Part shown: positions 44,078 to 52,456 of the stretch, piece by piece
How positions within the stretch are numbered: the stretch's first letter is position 1
Layout: each line of letters starts with the position of its first letter
NCBI GenBank assembly: GCA_030065575.1
Contig: JASJDZ010000003.1
Coordinates: forward strand, 1 to 64,000
DNA: 64,000 nt
Direction: 5' to 3'
DNA from: Acidimicrobiia bacterium
Lineage (GTDB): Bacteria; Actinomycetota; Acidimicrobiia; Spongiisociales; UBA5794
Notes under the pieces: model-generated
Databases searched by the model: none
The model's input: only the letters and a program-made list of their open reading frames with translations
What the model was told of the DNA's origin: nothing
Translations under genes and position numbers: made by a program

Positions 44078-44762
44078 CGCTTCCCGCCAACTGGTGGGCT
44101 CGCGAGAACACCGCAGCAAACATCTCCCGGGTCAGCTTCCCGGTGAACGTGTTCTGCTGACTCGGGTGGAAGGACATCAGAACGGTTCGACCATCGGAAA
44201 GCGAGACCTCCTCACCGTGCCCGAAACGGGGACGAGGACGGGGTAGCTCCATCCCCAACCCCAGATAGCGCCACAGCGACTGATACCCGTACTGGCCCAG
44301 GGTCACGTAAACGACTGCGGAATCGAGGAGATCAAGTTCGCTGGTGAACCAATCTGCGCAGTTGTCTCGCTCCGCCGGTGCGGGCTTGTTGGCCGGTGGG
44401 GCACAACGAACCGGTGCCGTCACCCAGGCTCCGTTGAGTTCGAGGCCGTCGGCGCGGTCAACCGACTCGGGTTGGTTGGCGAAGCCTGCTTCGAACAGGG
44501 CTCGGTAGAGCCAGTCGCCGCTGCGATCGCCGGTGAACATGCGGCCGGTTCTATTTGCCCCGTGTGCAGCCGGCGCCAGCCCAACAATGACCAATGCTGC
44601 TTTTGGGTCACCAAAGCCGGGGACTGGTCGACCCCAGTAGTCATCGTCGCTGAAGGCCGCCCGCTTCTCCTCGGCTACCTGTTCTCGCCAAGCTACGAGG
44701 CGAGGGCAGCGGCGGCAGCCGGCGATCTCCTCACTAAGTGTCTGCAGACGCTGCGATCGCAT
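44070..44762 (-). CDS. uracil-DNA glycosylase, family 5 (UdgB-like)
   Basis: 230 aa. Removes uracil or deaminated bases from DNA. Motif A GLAPAAHGANRTGR and motif B SFHPSQQNTFTG are those of family 5; the acidic catalytic residue of family 1 is absent, as expected. Four cysteines (16, 19, 120, 135) can bind a [4Fe-4S] cluster. ATG at 44762 overlaps the upstream stop by one base (TGATG); the in-frame extension upstream is antisense to nothing but lies in the neighbour gene. Confidence 0.93.
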   Translation of the reverse strand: MRSQRLQTLSEEIAGCRRCPRLVAWREQVAEEKRAAFSDDDYWGRPVPGFGDPKAALVIVGLAPAAHGANRTGRMFTGDRSGDWLYRALFEAGFANQPESVDRADGLELNGAWVTAPVRCAPPANKPAPAERDNCADWFTSELDLLDSAVVYVTLGQYGYQSLWRYLGLGMELPRPRPRFGHGEEVSLSDGRTVLMSFHPSQQNTFTGKLTREMFAAVFSRAHQLAGSAT

Positions 44763-46294
44763 CACTCGGCGGGCCGCAGGTGGCCGGCGTCGAAGATGGT
44801 GCCGGCACTCCACAGCATCCATCCCATGTCGCGCTCCTCGGCGACGTCCTGGATGCCAAGAATCTCCTCGTCCTCGAGGAATGCCCGCTGCAACCACGGG
44901 CGATAGAGGGCGAATCCCTCCAACCTCGGGATCCCGGCATCCAACGCGGCGGCGACCAATTCGCTGGCATGGTCGTTGGGATCGGCCCAACCCTTCCAGC
45001 CGGGACCGTAGGTGTAGGTGTAGATCATCGGGCTGAGCACATCGATGTAGTTGGAGAACACCCGCGGCGACTGACCGATCCCCTCGTCGGAAGTGCTCTC
45101 GAGGGTTATGGCGAAGATGTCGGCCGCAACCGCGCAGCCCATTGGGTTGAGACGGTTGTACGCCTCCTCGAGGAAGGCAGCAATGGTGCTCACCCGGATC
45201 TGCTCCGACTCATCGCTGTAGTAGTTCTCTGCGGTCAATCCATCAAAACTGAGCTGGCTGATCGGGCCGTCGGACGGGAACCGAACGTAGTCAAACTGGA
45301 TCTCATCGAAACCAAGCCGGCACGCCTCTTCGGCAAGAGCTAGGGGATAGTCCCACGAGTTGCGATCGGTTGGGTCCAGCCAGGCGAGATCCTTGTTGTT
45401 CGTCCACGGCAACCCGGTCTGGGTGTTGATCGCAGCTATGTCGGGCCGAGCGCGGGCCAGCTGGTTGCTCTGGAAGGTGACGATTCGAGTGATCTTGTAT
45501 AGCCCGTGCTCTTCCATGTCCTTGATGACTTCAGCTGCGTCGTAGCGAGAACGTACTGCGTCGATCTCGTAGGCCAGCTGGACCTCGGTGTCGTGGTATA
45601 CGTAGCCACCTTCATCCTGGGTATCAACGACGAAGGCGTTGATGGCCGTGCTGTCGGCGAGGTCCAGAAGCTCCTGCCACTTCTCCACGTTGCCGGCTCC
45701 GGATCCGTCGCCGGCGACGCGGAGCGCTCGAATCATCAGCGGCTCGAGCTCGACGGTGATCTCCGGGTCGGAGCCATCCCAAGCGACGACTGATCCCTCC
45801 CAGGCGGGACGGTTCACGACGAGATCGCCAGGCACAGCGCGGAACAGGGTGAACTCGCCATCGCTGTCAGAGCTGGTCTCCAGAGCGTCGCCAAGCTTGA
45901 TCGATGCCCCGGGGAGCGGCCGACCGTCTGCTGCGGTAACGGTTCCGTTGAGCACAACCGGCTCGAGCCGAATCTCGACGGAACCCTCGAGCGGCTTCTC
46001 GGCGACCGTCACCGTCGATTCGTAGAAGCCCTCAGCATTGACAGTGACATCGATCGGTTCCTCTTCCCAGAGAAGCTCAACTGCTCCGTTGGGGTCGGTC
46101 GCGACGGTCTCCCCTCGCGCGACCACAGAAGCGTCCAACGGAGTCAGGTCGTCGGCACCGAGAACCGTCAAGCCGACCATCTGCGGCGGCGGCTCAGGAA
46201 AACGCATCGATTCGCCTGCGATCAGCACCGAAGGCCCCGCACATGCGGACAGGGCCAGGGCGAACGCGGAAACTAGAACTGCAGGTCTTCTCAT
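44762..46294 (-). CDS. lipoprotein with carboxypeptidase-like regulatory domain and DUF4015-type putative glycoside hydrolase
   Basis: 510 aa. Lipobox ALSACA (Cys18), then two beta-sandwich stretches (VGLTVLGADDLTPLDA and VLNGTVTAADGRPLPGA, the latter a carboxypeptidase-regulatory-like fold), then a TIM-barrel-like domain of about 310 residues with FDEIQFDYVRFPSDG and SPMIYTYTYGPGW, the marks of DUF4015 (putative glycoside hydrolase). Predicted to act outside the membrane on a surface glycan; activity unproven for the family. Its stop overlaps the UDG start. Confidence 0.85.
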   Translation of the reverse strand: MRRPAVLVSAFALALSACAGPSVLIAGESMRFPEPPPQMVGLTVLGADDLTPLDASVVARGETVATDPNGAVELLWEEEPIDVTVNAEGFYESTVTVAEKPLEGSVEIRLEPVVLNGTVTAADGRPLPGASIKLGDALETSSDSDGEFTLFRAVPGDLVVNRPAWEGSVVAWDGSDPEITVELEPLMIRALRVAGDGSGAGNVEKWQELLDLADSTAINAFVVDTQDEGGYVYHDTEVQLAYEIDAVRSRYDAAEVIKDMEEHGLYKITRIVTFQSNQLARARPDIAAINTQTGLPWTNNKDLAWLDPTDRNSWDYPLALAEEACRLGFDEIQFDYVRFPSDGPISQLSFDGLTAENYYSDESEQIRVSTIAAFLEEAYNRLNPMGCAVAADIFAITLESTSDEGIGQSPRVFSNYIDVLSPMIYTYTYGPGWKGWADPNDHASELVAAALDAGIPRLEGFALYRPWLQRAFLEDEEILGIQDVAEERDMGWMLWSAGTIFDAGHLRPAE

Positions 46295-46412
46295 AGACGG
46301 TTGCGGGGTTGTTTGAGTACTTCCTGGGTGTGCCCGTAGAGGCTAGTACCTGCAGAAATACATCCGGAAGGAGCTGGCACAATTATCCAAAAGTCGACGT
46401 CTCTGCGATTCG

Positions 46413-46441
46413 TTGAACCCTTTGCCGCAGCGTGATACCTT
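46413..46441 (+). promoter_or_regulatory. probable promoter of the sigma-factor gene
   Basis: TTGAAC (46413-46418), 17-bp spacer, TACCTT (46436-46441), 32 bp upstream of the ATG. A good match to the housekeeping consensus. Confidence 0.55.
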
Positions 46442-46472
46442 GATCACGAACGGATAGTCATGAGGGGGGCCC

Positions 46473-47399
46473 ATGACGCAGAAGGCGCGCAAGACGGTTC
46501 AGGCAGACGGTGTCGGCCTGTATCTCGACGAGGTTTCCGAGCACCAGCTCCTCACCGCAGAAGACGAGGTTCGACTTGCTCGTGCGATGGAAGCTGGCCG
46601 TCATGCCGCCGTCCGGCTCGAGACGGAGCGTCTGCCATCACGGGAGCTATTCGAGCTGCGGCGACTCGTCAATGAAGGTGAGGAAGCCCGCGCCCAATTC
46701 ATTCGCTCCAATCTTCGGCTGGTTATCTCAATCGCCAAGAAGTACACGGGGCGCGGTCTCGAGCTGCTCGATCTCGTCCAGGAGGGGAACCTGGGCTTGA
46801 TCCGGGCCGTCGAGAAGTTCGACTGGCGCAAGGGCTTCAAGTTCTCGACCTATGCGACGTGGTGGATTCGTCAGGCCATCACCCGGGGCCTCGGGAACAC
46901 GGCTCGCACCATTCGTCTCCCGGTACACCTCGTCGACGTCGTGCGGGTTGTTCAGGAGACGAGGAACGCTCTGCACGAGAAGCAGGGACGTCGGCCGACT
47001 GCCAGGGAGATTGCCGAGGTGAGCGGCCTCGATCTCGACCAGGTGATTGTCGCTTTGGAATGCCCCGACGATTGCGTATCGCTGGACCATCCGGTTGGAG
47101 ATGCGGGTGACGCAAGTCTGGGCGATTTCGTCGAAGACTCCCAGGCCGACGATCCGTTCGTGGTGGCTGCCGACATGGCGCGACGGGACGAACTCGACCG
47201 AGCCCTGGGGATGCTGGAACCCAAGGAGCGCGACGTCATCGTGCTCCGCTACGGGCTCAGCGGTGGCGGGCCGCGCACTCTGTCGGACGTCGGGCGGCAG
47301 CTGGATGTGACCAGAGAGCGGATCCGTCAGATAGAGCGCAAGGCGCTCACCAAGCTTCGCCATCCATCATTCGCCTACGACCTGGAAAGCCTGCTCTAG
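46473..47399 (+). CDS. sigma-70 family RNA polymerase sigma factor (group 1/2, SigB/HrdD-like)
   Basis: 308 aa with all of regions 1.2 to 4.2: LYLDEVSEHQLLTAEDEVRLA (1.2, quoted to 20), NLRLVISIAKKYTGRGL and FKFSTYATWWIRQAI (2.1-2.4), GRRPTAREIAEVSGLD (3), and the C-terminal helix-turn-helix VTRERIRQIERKALTKLRH (4.2). Region 1.1 is missing and the length is short, so this is a non-essential or alternative group 2 factor rather than the main one, though a short primary factor cannot be excluded. Stop interlocks (CTAG) with the convergent gene. Confidence 0.93.
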   Translation: MTQKARKTVQADGVGLYLDEVSEHQLLTAEDEVRLARAMEAGRHAAVRLETERLPSRELFELRRLVNEGEEARAQFIRSNLRLVISIAKKYTGRGLELLDLVQEGNLGLIRAVEKFDWRKGFKFSTYATWWIRQAITRGLGNTARTIRLPVHLVDVVRVVQETRNALHEKQGRRPTAREIAEVSGLDLDQVIVALECPDDCVSLDHPVGDAGDASLGDFVEDSQADDPFVVAADMARRDELDRALGMLEPKERDVIVLRYGLSGGGPRTLSDVGRQLDVTRERIRQIERKALTKLRHPSFAYDLESLL

Positions 47400-48205
47400 G
47401 CCGCTCCCGCCCAGGGGCATTCGAGCTCATACAGGTAGCGATCCGAAACATGGTTGAGGACCCGCCTCGCGGAACGGAATCGACTGGCAACATCGCCGAC
47501 GACCATCGGGCCTGCTCCTGCATCCAGCGCCGATTCATACCAGCGGGTTCCGAGCGACTCCAGCGCGTCGAGGCCCGGAGAAATGCTCCCGTGATCAATC
47601 AGGCCCAGCACCTCTTCGGGGGTTAGATCAACTGTTGTGCCCAGTTTCTCAGCCTCCAGCGGAGTGAGCGTCTGTGAGCCCGTCGCATCGGGAAGGATGC
47701 CGCTCATGAACAAGCTGAGATCGCCGAGCCGGCACAGCACCGTGGCCCGCTGGCTCGGGAGGGCATCGTCAACCCACAGCGCCAGTTGGTGGATGTCCAT
47801 CGGATCAGCGGGAACCAGCGGTTGCGTGGGTAGAGCAAAGGAATCGAGCAGCCGAACCAGGAAGAAGATCCGGCCCGGGTCTTCAACAAACTCCTGCAGC
47901 GGCTCGACATCGAACACCGGGAGACGACTCTGCGGACCGGTCCAGTCGTTGACATATGTCGCACTGCGGAGCTCGGCCGCAGCAGCGTGCACCATCACGG
48001 CAAAGAGAAGGAAGGGCGAGACGAGATTCGCCGGGTGGGCATGGCGTCCCATCACCCCATCGATAACGTCGGCGTCGGATAACAGGTCGTGAATAGCCCA
48101 CGGGCGTAGCTGAAGCTCCTCCGCCAACTCGTCGGCATCACCAGCCGTGATTGCCGCCAGAGTTCGGAGATCTCTCTCACTGAGACCATCCAGGTAGGAC
48201 GCCAT
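47396..48205 (-). CDS. hypothetical protein, 269 aa
   Basis: Begins MASYLDGLSERDLRTLAAIT; helical, acidic and soluble, with no membrane segment after the start. It has Leu-rich stretches around LPVFDVEPLQEFVEDPGRI and ends YLYELECPWAGAA. No family recognised. ATG at 48205 is preceded by GGAGAGA; the longer frame starts at 48232. It neighbours the sigma factor tail-to-tail, and a link (anti-sigma or otherwise) is only positional. Confidence 0.75.
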   Translation of the reverse strand: MASYLDGLSERDLRTLAAITAGDADELAEELQLRPWAIHDLLSDADVIDGVMGRHAHPANLVSPFLLFAVMVHAAAAELRSATYVNDWTGPQSRLPVFDVEPLQEFVEDPGRIFFLVRLLDSFALPTQPLVPADPMDIHQLALWVDDALPSQRATVLCRLGDLSLFMSGILPDATGSQTLTPLEAEKLGTTVDLTPEEVLGLIDHGSISPGLDALESLGTRWYESALDAGAGPMVVGDVASRFRSARRVLNHVSDRYLYELECPWAGAA

Positions 48206-48367
48206 GTCTCTCTCCTGATCCGGCGTACCCAACCTGTCGGCGACGCGGGGCCAGAATTGAGGATTCGAAGGGTTACTTAGACTGCTGCGGGTTGCGCGTC
48301 TGAGCCCGAATACCCAGCCAAGTCACTGAGCTGACACCGCCTGCCGTCGCTGTATCTGAGGACGAAC

Positions 48368-49192
48368 ATGTACACACTCAACGACATCATCAGTCGGACC
48401 CCCTCGCCTACTCCCTGGAGCGAAGGCGACAACATCCCCTGGGACGATCCCGGGTTCAGCCGACGCATGCTCGCAGAGCACCTCACCCAGGATCACGACC
48501 TGGCCAGCCGGCGTGCGGAGCTCATCGATTCTCACGTCGCAACCATCGTCGCGGCCATCCCGCCGGCGCCGGGCCGAGTTCTGGATCTGGCGTGCGGACC
48601 GGGCCTGTATCTGAACCGCCTGACCAGACTTGGGTATGCGGGACTCGGGATCGACTTCTCCCCCGCCTCTATCGAGTACGCCCTGGCGCACTCGGGTGAA
48701 GCGGAGTATCGACTTGCCGATCTGCGTACAACCGGGTTCGGCTCCGGATTCGATGCTGCGCTGCTGCTCTACGGACAACTGAACGTGTTTCGCCGCAGCG
48801 AGGCCCGCGAGATCCTCGGCAAGGCGCATGATGCGCTGCAACCGGGCGGGACTCTCGTATTGGAACCGCAGACGGCGGATCACATCCGAGCAGCGGGCCA
48901 AGCCGATCCGGGCTGGAGCGCCCACGAGGAGGGCCTGTTCTCGGATCGGCCCCACCTGCTGCTCACCGAGAGCTTCTGGGACGAACCGGCCCGGACCGCG
49001 ACTCAGAGGTTCCACGTGGTCGATGCCGAGTCAGGCTCAGTCCAGCGCCACGCCATGTCCAACGTTGCGTATACCGAGGCGGAACTGTCCGAGATGCTGG
49101 GCCAGCTGGGATTCGTCGAGATGCGGGTCGCGACATCGCTGACCGGTGAACCACGGGACGACGGCCTCTTCGCCCTGTTTGCGACTGCCTGA
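48368..49192 (+). CDS. SAM-dependent methyltransferase, class I
   Basis: 274 aa. Motif I VLDLACGPGL (71-80), acidic residue after motif II (LGIDFSPAS), DAALLLYGQLNVF and LQPGGTLVLEPQ (post-motif III) of the Methyltransf_25/11 family. The target is not predictable. The 3' end abuts the repeat-rich gap that separates it from nucS. Confidence 0.9.
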   Translation: MYTLNDIISRTPSPTPWSEGDNIPWDDPGFSRRMLAEHLTQDHDLASRRAELIDSHVATIVAAIPPAPGRVLDLACGPGLYLNRLTRLGYAGLGIDFSPASIEYALAHSGEAEYRLADLRTTGFGSGFDAALLLYGQLNVFRRSEAREILGKAHDALQPGGTLVLEPQTADHIRAAGQADPGWSAHEEGLFSDRPHLLLTESFWDEPARTATQRFHVVDAESGSVQRHAMSNVAYTEAELSEMLGQLGFVEMRVATSLTGEPRDDGLFALFATA

Positions 49193-49194
49193 GC

Positions 49195-49440
49195 CGAACT
49201 CCCTAGAAGAGCCGCAGCATGGGCGAGATCCACGCCTCAGCTCCGCTGCGCGGACCTGAGGTTTCGAGTTTGGCGAACTCGTTGAGTTCGTCCCCAAACT
49301 CGGCCGATCAGAACAGCTTGAGGAAAGGAGAGTCGATTCCGCGTAGCTCGACGTAGCCTCGGCTCCGCCGAGGTTCGAGTTCGCCCCCTACGGGCTCGAA
49401 CTCCCTAGAAAAGCCGCAGCATGGGCGAATCAACGCCTCG
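49195..49440. repeat. duplicated nucS 3'-end remnants in the convergent gap
   Basis: The minus-strand reading of the nucS end ([13 protein letters not shown] then stop at 49405) recurs, degenerate but in recognisable form, at 49308-49349 (ELRGIDSPFLKLF then stop) and at 49203-49226 (SPMLRLF then stop). At DNA level, 49195-49238 and 49397-49440 are about 90 percent identical by eye. The 7-mer CGAACTC/GAGTTCG recurs six times between 49196 and 49450. Confidence 0.75.
49266..49301. repeat. nested 15-bp hairpin in the methyltransferase/nucS gap
   Basis: GAGTTTGG (49266-49273) with CCAAACTC (49294-49301) encloses CGAACTC (49274-49280), loop GTT, GAGTTCG (49284-49290), with a three-base bulge. No T-run follows on either strand. 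Confidence 0.55.
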
Positions 49441-50064
49441 GAGTTCGTCGTAGTCGATTTCGATGCAACCGATGTCTCGATCCTCGGCGAGCGTTCGCGC
49501 TTGCGGCTTGATTACCTGGGCCACAAACAGTCCCCGGACCGGCGCCAGCCGCTCGTCCCGGTTGAGGAACTCGAGATAGCGGGTCAACTGCTCTACCCCA
49601 TCGATCTCGCCACGTCTCTTGACCTCTACGGCAACCACGCGTTCGTCGGCGTCGCGGCAGAGCAGATCAACCGGGCCAATCGGCGTTGCGTACTCTCGCC
49701 GAATCAGTTCGAGGCCCCGCTCGATGAACTCTGGAGTCTCTGCCAGCAGTCGCTGCAGTTCTAGCTCGACACCGTCCTTCTGCAGGCCGGGGTCCTCCCC
49801 CATCTCATAGGAGGTCTCGAAGTGGATCTCGCCAAACGTGATCGTCAGCGTCTCCCCTTTCGGATTAGCGACGATCCAGCGGCCGTCCTCTTCGATGAGC
49901 TGGTTGGGCGCGTTCATCCAGTTGAGGGGCTTGTATGCACCTCCATCGGCGTGCACGGCCACACAACCATCTGCCTTGACCATGACCAGCCTGGTGGCCA
50001 TGGGGAGATGGGCACTGAGCCGCCCGTCGTAGTCAACCGTGCATTCCGCAACAACGATGCGCAT
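49405..50064 (-). CDS. nucS: mismatch-specific endonuclease NucS/EndoMS
   Basis: 219 aa. Cuts both strands at mismatches and replaces MutS/MutL in most actinobacteria. N-terminal DNA-binding/dimerisation beta domain with [15 protein letters not shown]-terminal RecB-like nuclease with Asp133, Glu147 and Lys149 (GPVDLLCRD...[13 protein letters not shown]). The C-terminal tail SPMLRLF is of the type that docks on the beta clamp. Full family length. Copies of its 3' end lie just downstream. Confidence 0.96.
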   Translation of the reverse strand: MRIVVAECTVDYDGRLSAHLPMATRLVMVKADGCVAVHADGGAYKPLNWMNAPNQLIEEDGRWIVANPKGETLTITFGEIHFETSYEMGEDPGLQKDGVELELQRLLAETPEFIERGLELIRREYATPIGPVDLLCRDADERVVAVEVKRRGEIDGVEQLTRYLEFLNRDERLAPVRGLFVAQVIKPQARTLAEDRDIGCIEIDYDELRGVDSPMLRLF

Positions 50065-50258
50065 AGGAACCTACGGTAACGCGGCTGGATTGGGAGATGC
50101 TCCGTCCGGTAGCGCTGGTGATGGCCAGGGCGAGTCAGGGACGCCGATTCCAAGGACGCAGGACGAAGGCGCATTGGACGAAATGCGTCAAGGACGAGGA
50201 CGCAGAAAGCGGCGTTACTGGCCGCCTCTGGGCACAGCAAGCGTTGCCGGTCGGAGCA
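50065..50258. other. 194-bp gap upstream of nucS, downstream of sufB
   Basis: Contains short repeats of GGACG-type sequence (for example around 50130-50200), no convincing ORF and no clear promoter. The nucS promoter should lie here. Confidence 0.45.
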
Positions 50259-51662
50259 TTACCCCACCGATCCTTCCATCTGCAACTCGATGAGACGGTT
50301 CAGCTCAACGGCGTATTCCATCGGAAGCTCGCGAACGATCGGCTCGATGAACCCGGCAACGATCATCGCCGTTGCCTCCTCTTCGGAGAGCCCGCGACTC
50401 ATCAGATAGAACAACTGCTCCTCACCGACCTTGGATACCGTGGCCTCGTGTCCGAGATCCACATCCGACTCCTCGATCTCCATGTACGGATATGTGTCGG
50501 AGCGGGAGTCCTCGTCGAGGATGAGCGCATCGCAACGCACGAACGACTTCGCGTTGTCGGCCTCGTTCTCGACTCGCACCAGACCCCGGTAGGCGGATCG
50601 ACCCCCGCCCTTGGAGATTGACTTGGAGGTGATCAGCGAGGACGTATTCGGCGCAGCGTGCACCATCTTGGCGCCGGCATCGAGATGTTGTCCTGAGTTG
50701 GCAAATGCAATGGACAGCACCTCGCCATGAGCACCTTCTTCCATCAGCCAAACGGCCGGGTATTTCATGGTGAGGTTGCTTCCCAGGTTGCCGTCGACCC
50801 ATTCCATCGTGGCGTTCTTGTAGGCGGCGGCACGCTTGGTGACGAGATTGAACACGTTGTTCGACCAGTTCTGGATCGTCGTGTAGCGACAGCGGCCGCC
50901 TTCCTTGACGATGACCTCGACGACTGCGGAATGCAGAGAGTCGCTGCTGTAGGTGGGCGCAGAACATCCTTCGACGTAGTGACAGAAGGCCCCTTCGTCG
51001 ACGATGATCAGCGTTCGCTCGAACTGCCCCATGTTCTCAGCGTTGATTCGGAAGTAAGCCTGCAGAGGCTCCTCGACGTGTACGCCCGGCGGCACGTATA
51101 CGAAGCTACCCCCGGACCACACAGCGGAGTTGAGCGCGGCAAACTTGTTGTCGTTCGGCGGGATGATCGTCCCGAAGTATTCCTTGACCAGGTCGGGGTA
51201 CTCCCGAACGGCGGTGTCCATGTCGCAGAAGATGACGCCGAGCTGCTCGAGGTCCTCACGGTTGCGGTGATAGACGACCTCCGACTCGTACTGAGCAGTA
51301 ACGCCGGCAAGGTACTTGCGCTCAGCTTCCGGGATTCCGAGCTTCTCGTATGTCTCCTTGATGGCATCCGGGACCATTTCCCAGTCCTTGGCCTGACCTT
51401 CGGTCGGCTTGATGTAGTAGTAGATGTCGTCGAAGTCGATCGTGTCGAGCATCTCTACACCGCCCCAGTTGGGCATGGGCTTGCGCACAAAGCGCTTGTA
51501 GGACTTCAACCGGAAGTCGAGCATCCACTCCGGCTCGTGCTTCATGGCCGACATCTGCCGGATGATGTCCTCGTTGAGTCCCTTCTCCGGCTTGAAGACA
51601 TAGTCTTCTTCGTCGGCCCAGCCGAGCTGGTAGCCGCCGAGATCAATGTCAACAGTTGTCAT
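50259..51662 (-). CDS. sufB: SufB scaffold subunit
   Basis: 467 aa. The core subunit of SufBC2D on which clusters are built: conserved N-terminal region, [38 protein letters not shown] (Cys), [28 protein letters not shown] and [21 protein letters not shown], and the late Glu and Cys residues of the family. It stands alone, 8 kb from sufD and 16 kb from sufS-sufU. Starts at ATG 51662. Confidence 0.97.
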   Translation of the reverse strand: MTTVDIDLGGYQLGWADEEDYVFKPEKGLNEDIIRQMSAMKHEPEWMLDFRLKSYKRFVRKPMPNWGGVEMLDTIDFDDIYYYIKPTEGQAKDWEMVPDAIKETYEKLGIPEAERKYLAGVTAQYESEVVYHRNREDLEQLGVIFCDMDTAVREYPDLVKEYFGTIIPPNDNKFAALNSAVWSGGSFVYVPPGVHVEEPLQAYFRINAENMGQFERTLIIVDEGAFCHYVEGCSAPTYSSDSLHSAVVEVIVKEGGRCRYTTIQNWSNNVFNLVTKRAAAYKNATMEWVDGNLGSNLTMKYPAVWLMEEGAHGEVLSIAFANSGQHLDAGAKMVHAAPNTSSLITSKSISKGGGRSAYRGLVRVENEADNAKSFVRCDALILDEDSRSDTYPYMEIEESDVDLGHEATVSKVGEEQLFYLMSRGLSEEEATAMIVAGFIEPIVRELPMEYAVELNRLIELQMEGSVG

Positions 51663-51994
51663 GTCAGGACCCTTTCGAGTGTCTCAGAATCAATTACCAC
51701 TATAGCGATAGGACAATCTCTGCCTTACCGGTGATAACCGGCGCAGATTGTGGCGTATTCCGAGCCCGATCGCCAATAGTTTCAGGCATGTGCGGCGTAG
51801 ATGTCCGCATCGTCGCTCGCTGTCGAAGGCCAGAGGTTTGGGGACCTCGGATGATGCCGCCGGAACGGCGGTGTGGGAGTGGGGGGAAGACCGGTTCCGC
51901 CCCGGCGGATCATCCGTGGTACCTGGTATAACGTCGTGGCAGGCGATTTTGATCCCGGGAATGTCCCGGACACGACTATGGACGGAGATTGTCG
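51663..51994. promoter_or_regulatory. 332-bp divergent intergenic region (sufB and Rossmann gene)
   Basis: Holds a small dyad CTATAGCGATAG (51700-51711) 38 bp from the sufB start, hairpins CCGCC-GGAAC-GGCGG (51857-51871) and CCGGGA-ATG-TCCCGG (51955-51969), and TATAAC (51927-51932) as a possible -10 for the plus-strand gene. No coding frame here looks real. A Fe-S-responsive regulator site is plausible near the sufB dyad but not identified. Confidence 0.4.
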
Positions 51995-52456
51995 ATGCCG
52001 GTGCTGGTCATTGGGGCAGATACGAGATTGGGGCACGCCATCGTCCCGGCGCTCCAACCCGCGTCCGGCGAGATCCGCCTGTTTGCCTCTGATCCCGAAG
52101 CGGTGGACGGATATCGCAGCTTCGCCAAAGTGGCGGTCGGCGACATCAGTGACGGCACCCATGTCGGTGGAGCTGCGATTGGTGCGTTCTGCGCCATCGT
52201 CATCGTCGCCGCCGCCCACGACGAGCGGGAACGCCACTTCGCTCGTGATGCCGAGGAGCTCTTCGCTCAGTGGGCCGACGGCCTCGCCGACGCGGGAATC
52301 CGTCGCGTGATCGTGGTCGGAAGCGACGACGAGTTGCCCGAGCGGGTTCGCCTCGACGAGATCGGAGCCGAGTACGTCTTCGTGAGCACCTCGGGCCGGG
52401 ACACCGGTGCGATACTCGCCGACGTAGCCGACGCCGAGGCGGCCGAGCGCCTCTAG
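51995..52456 (+). CDS. Rossmann-fold NAD(P)-binding protein, NmrA-like
   Basis: 153 aa. VLVIGADTRLGHAIVPAL is the glycine-rich nucleotide loop (GxxxxxGxx), followed by alternating strands and helices, VVGSDDEL and VFVSTSGRD. It is short for an active dehydrogenase or epimerase: the C-terminal substrate part is missing, so it could be an NAD(P)H sensor. ATG at 51995 is used with GGAG nine bases upstream. Stop shares CTAG with the convergent GNAT gene. Confidence 0.75.
   Translation: MPVLVIGADTRLGHAIVPALQPASGEIRLFASDPEAVDGYRSFAKVAVGDISDGTHVGGAAIGAFCAIVIVAAAHDERERHFARDAEELFAQWADGLADAGIRRVIVVGSDDELPERVRLDEIGAEYVFVSTSGRDTGAILADVADAEAAERL

Noticed and set aside
49368-49400. tRNA-like T-arm (GTTCGAG...CTCGAAC) in the nucS gap
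   Set aside because: No acceptor, D or anticodon arm can be built around it; it is part of the repeated 7-mer structures.
50097-50240. Small ORFs in the gap upstream of nucS
   Set aside because: No ribosome-binding site, no protein-like composition, and runs of a GGACG-type repeat explain the open frames.
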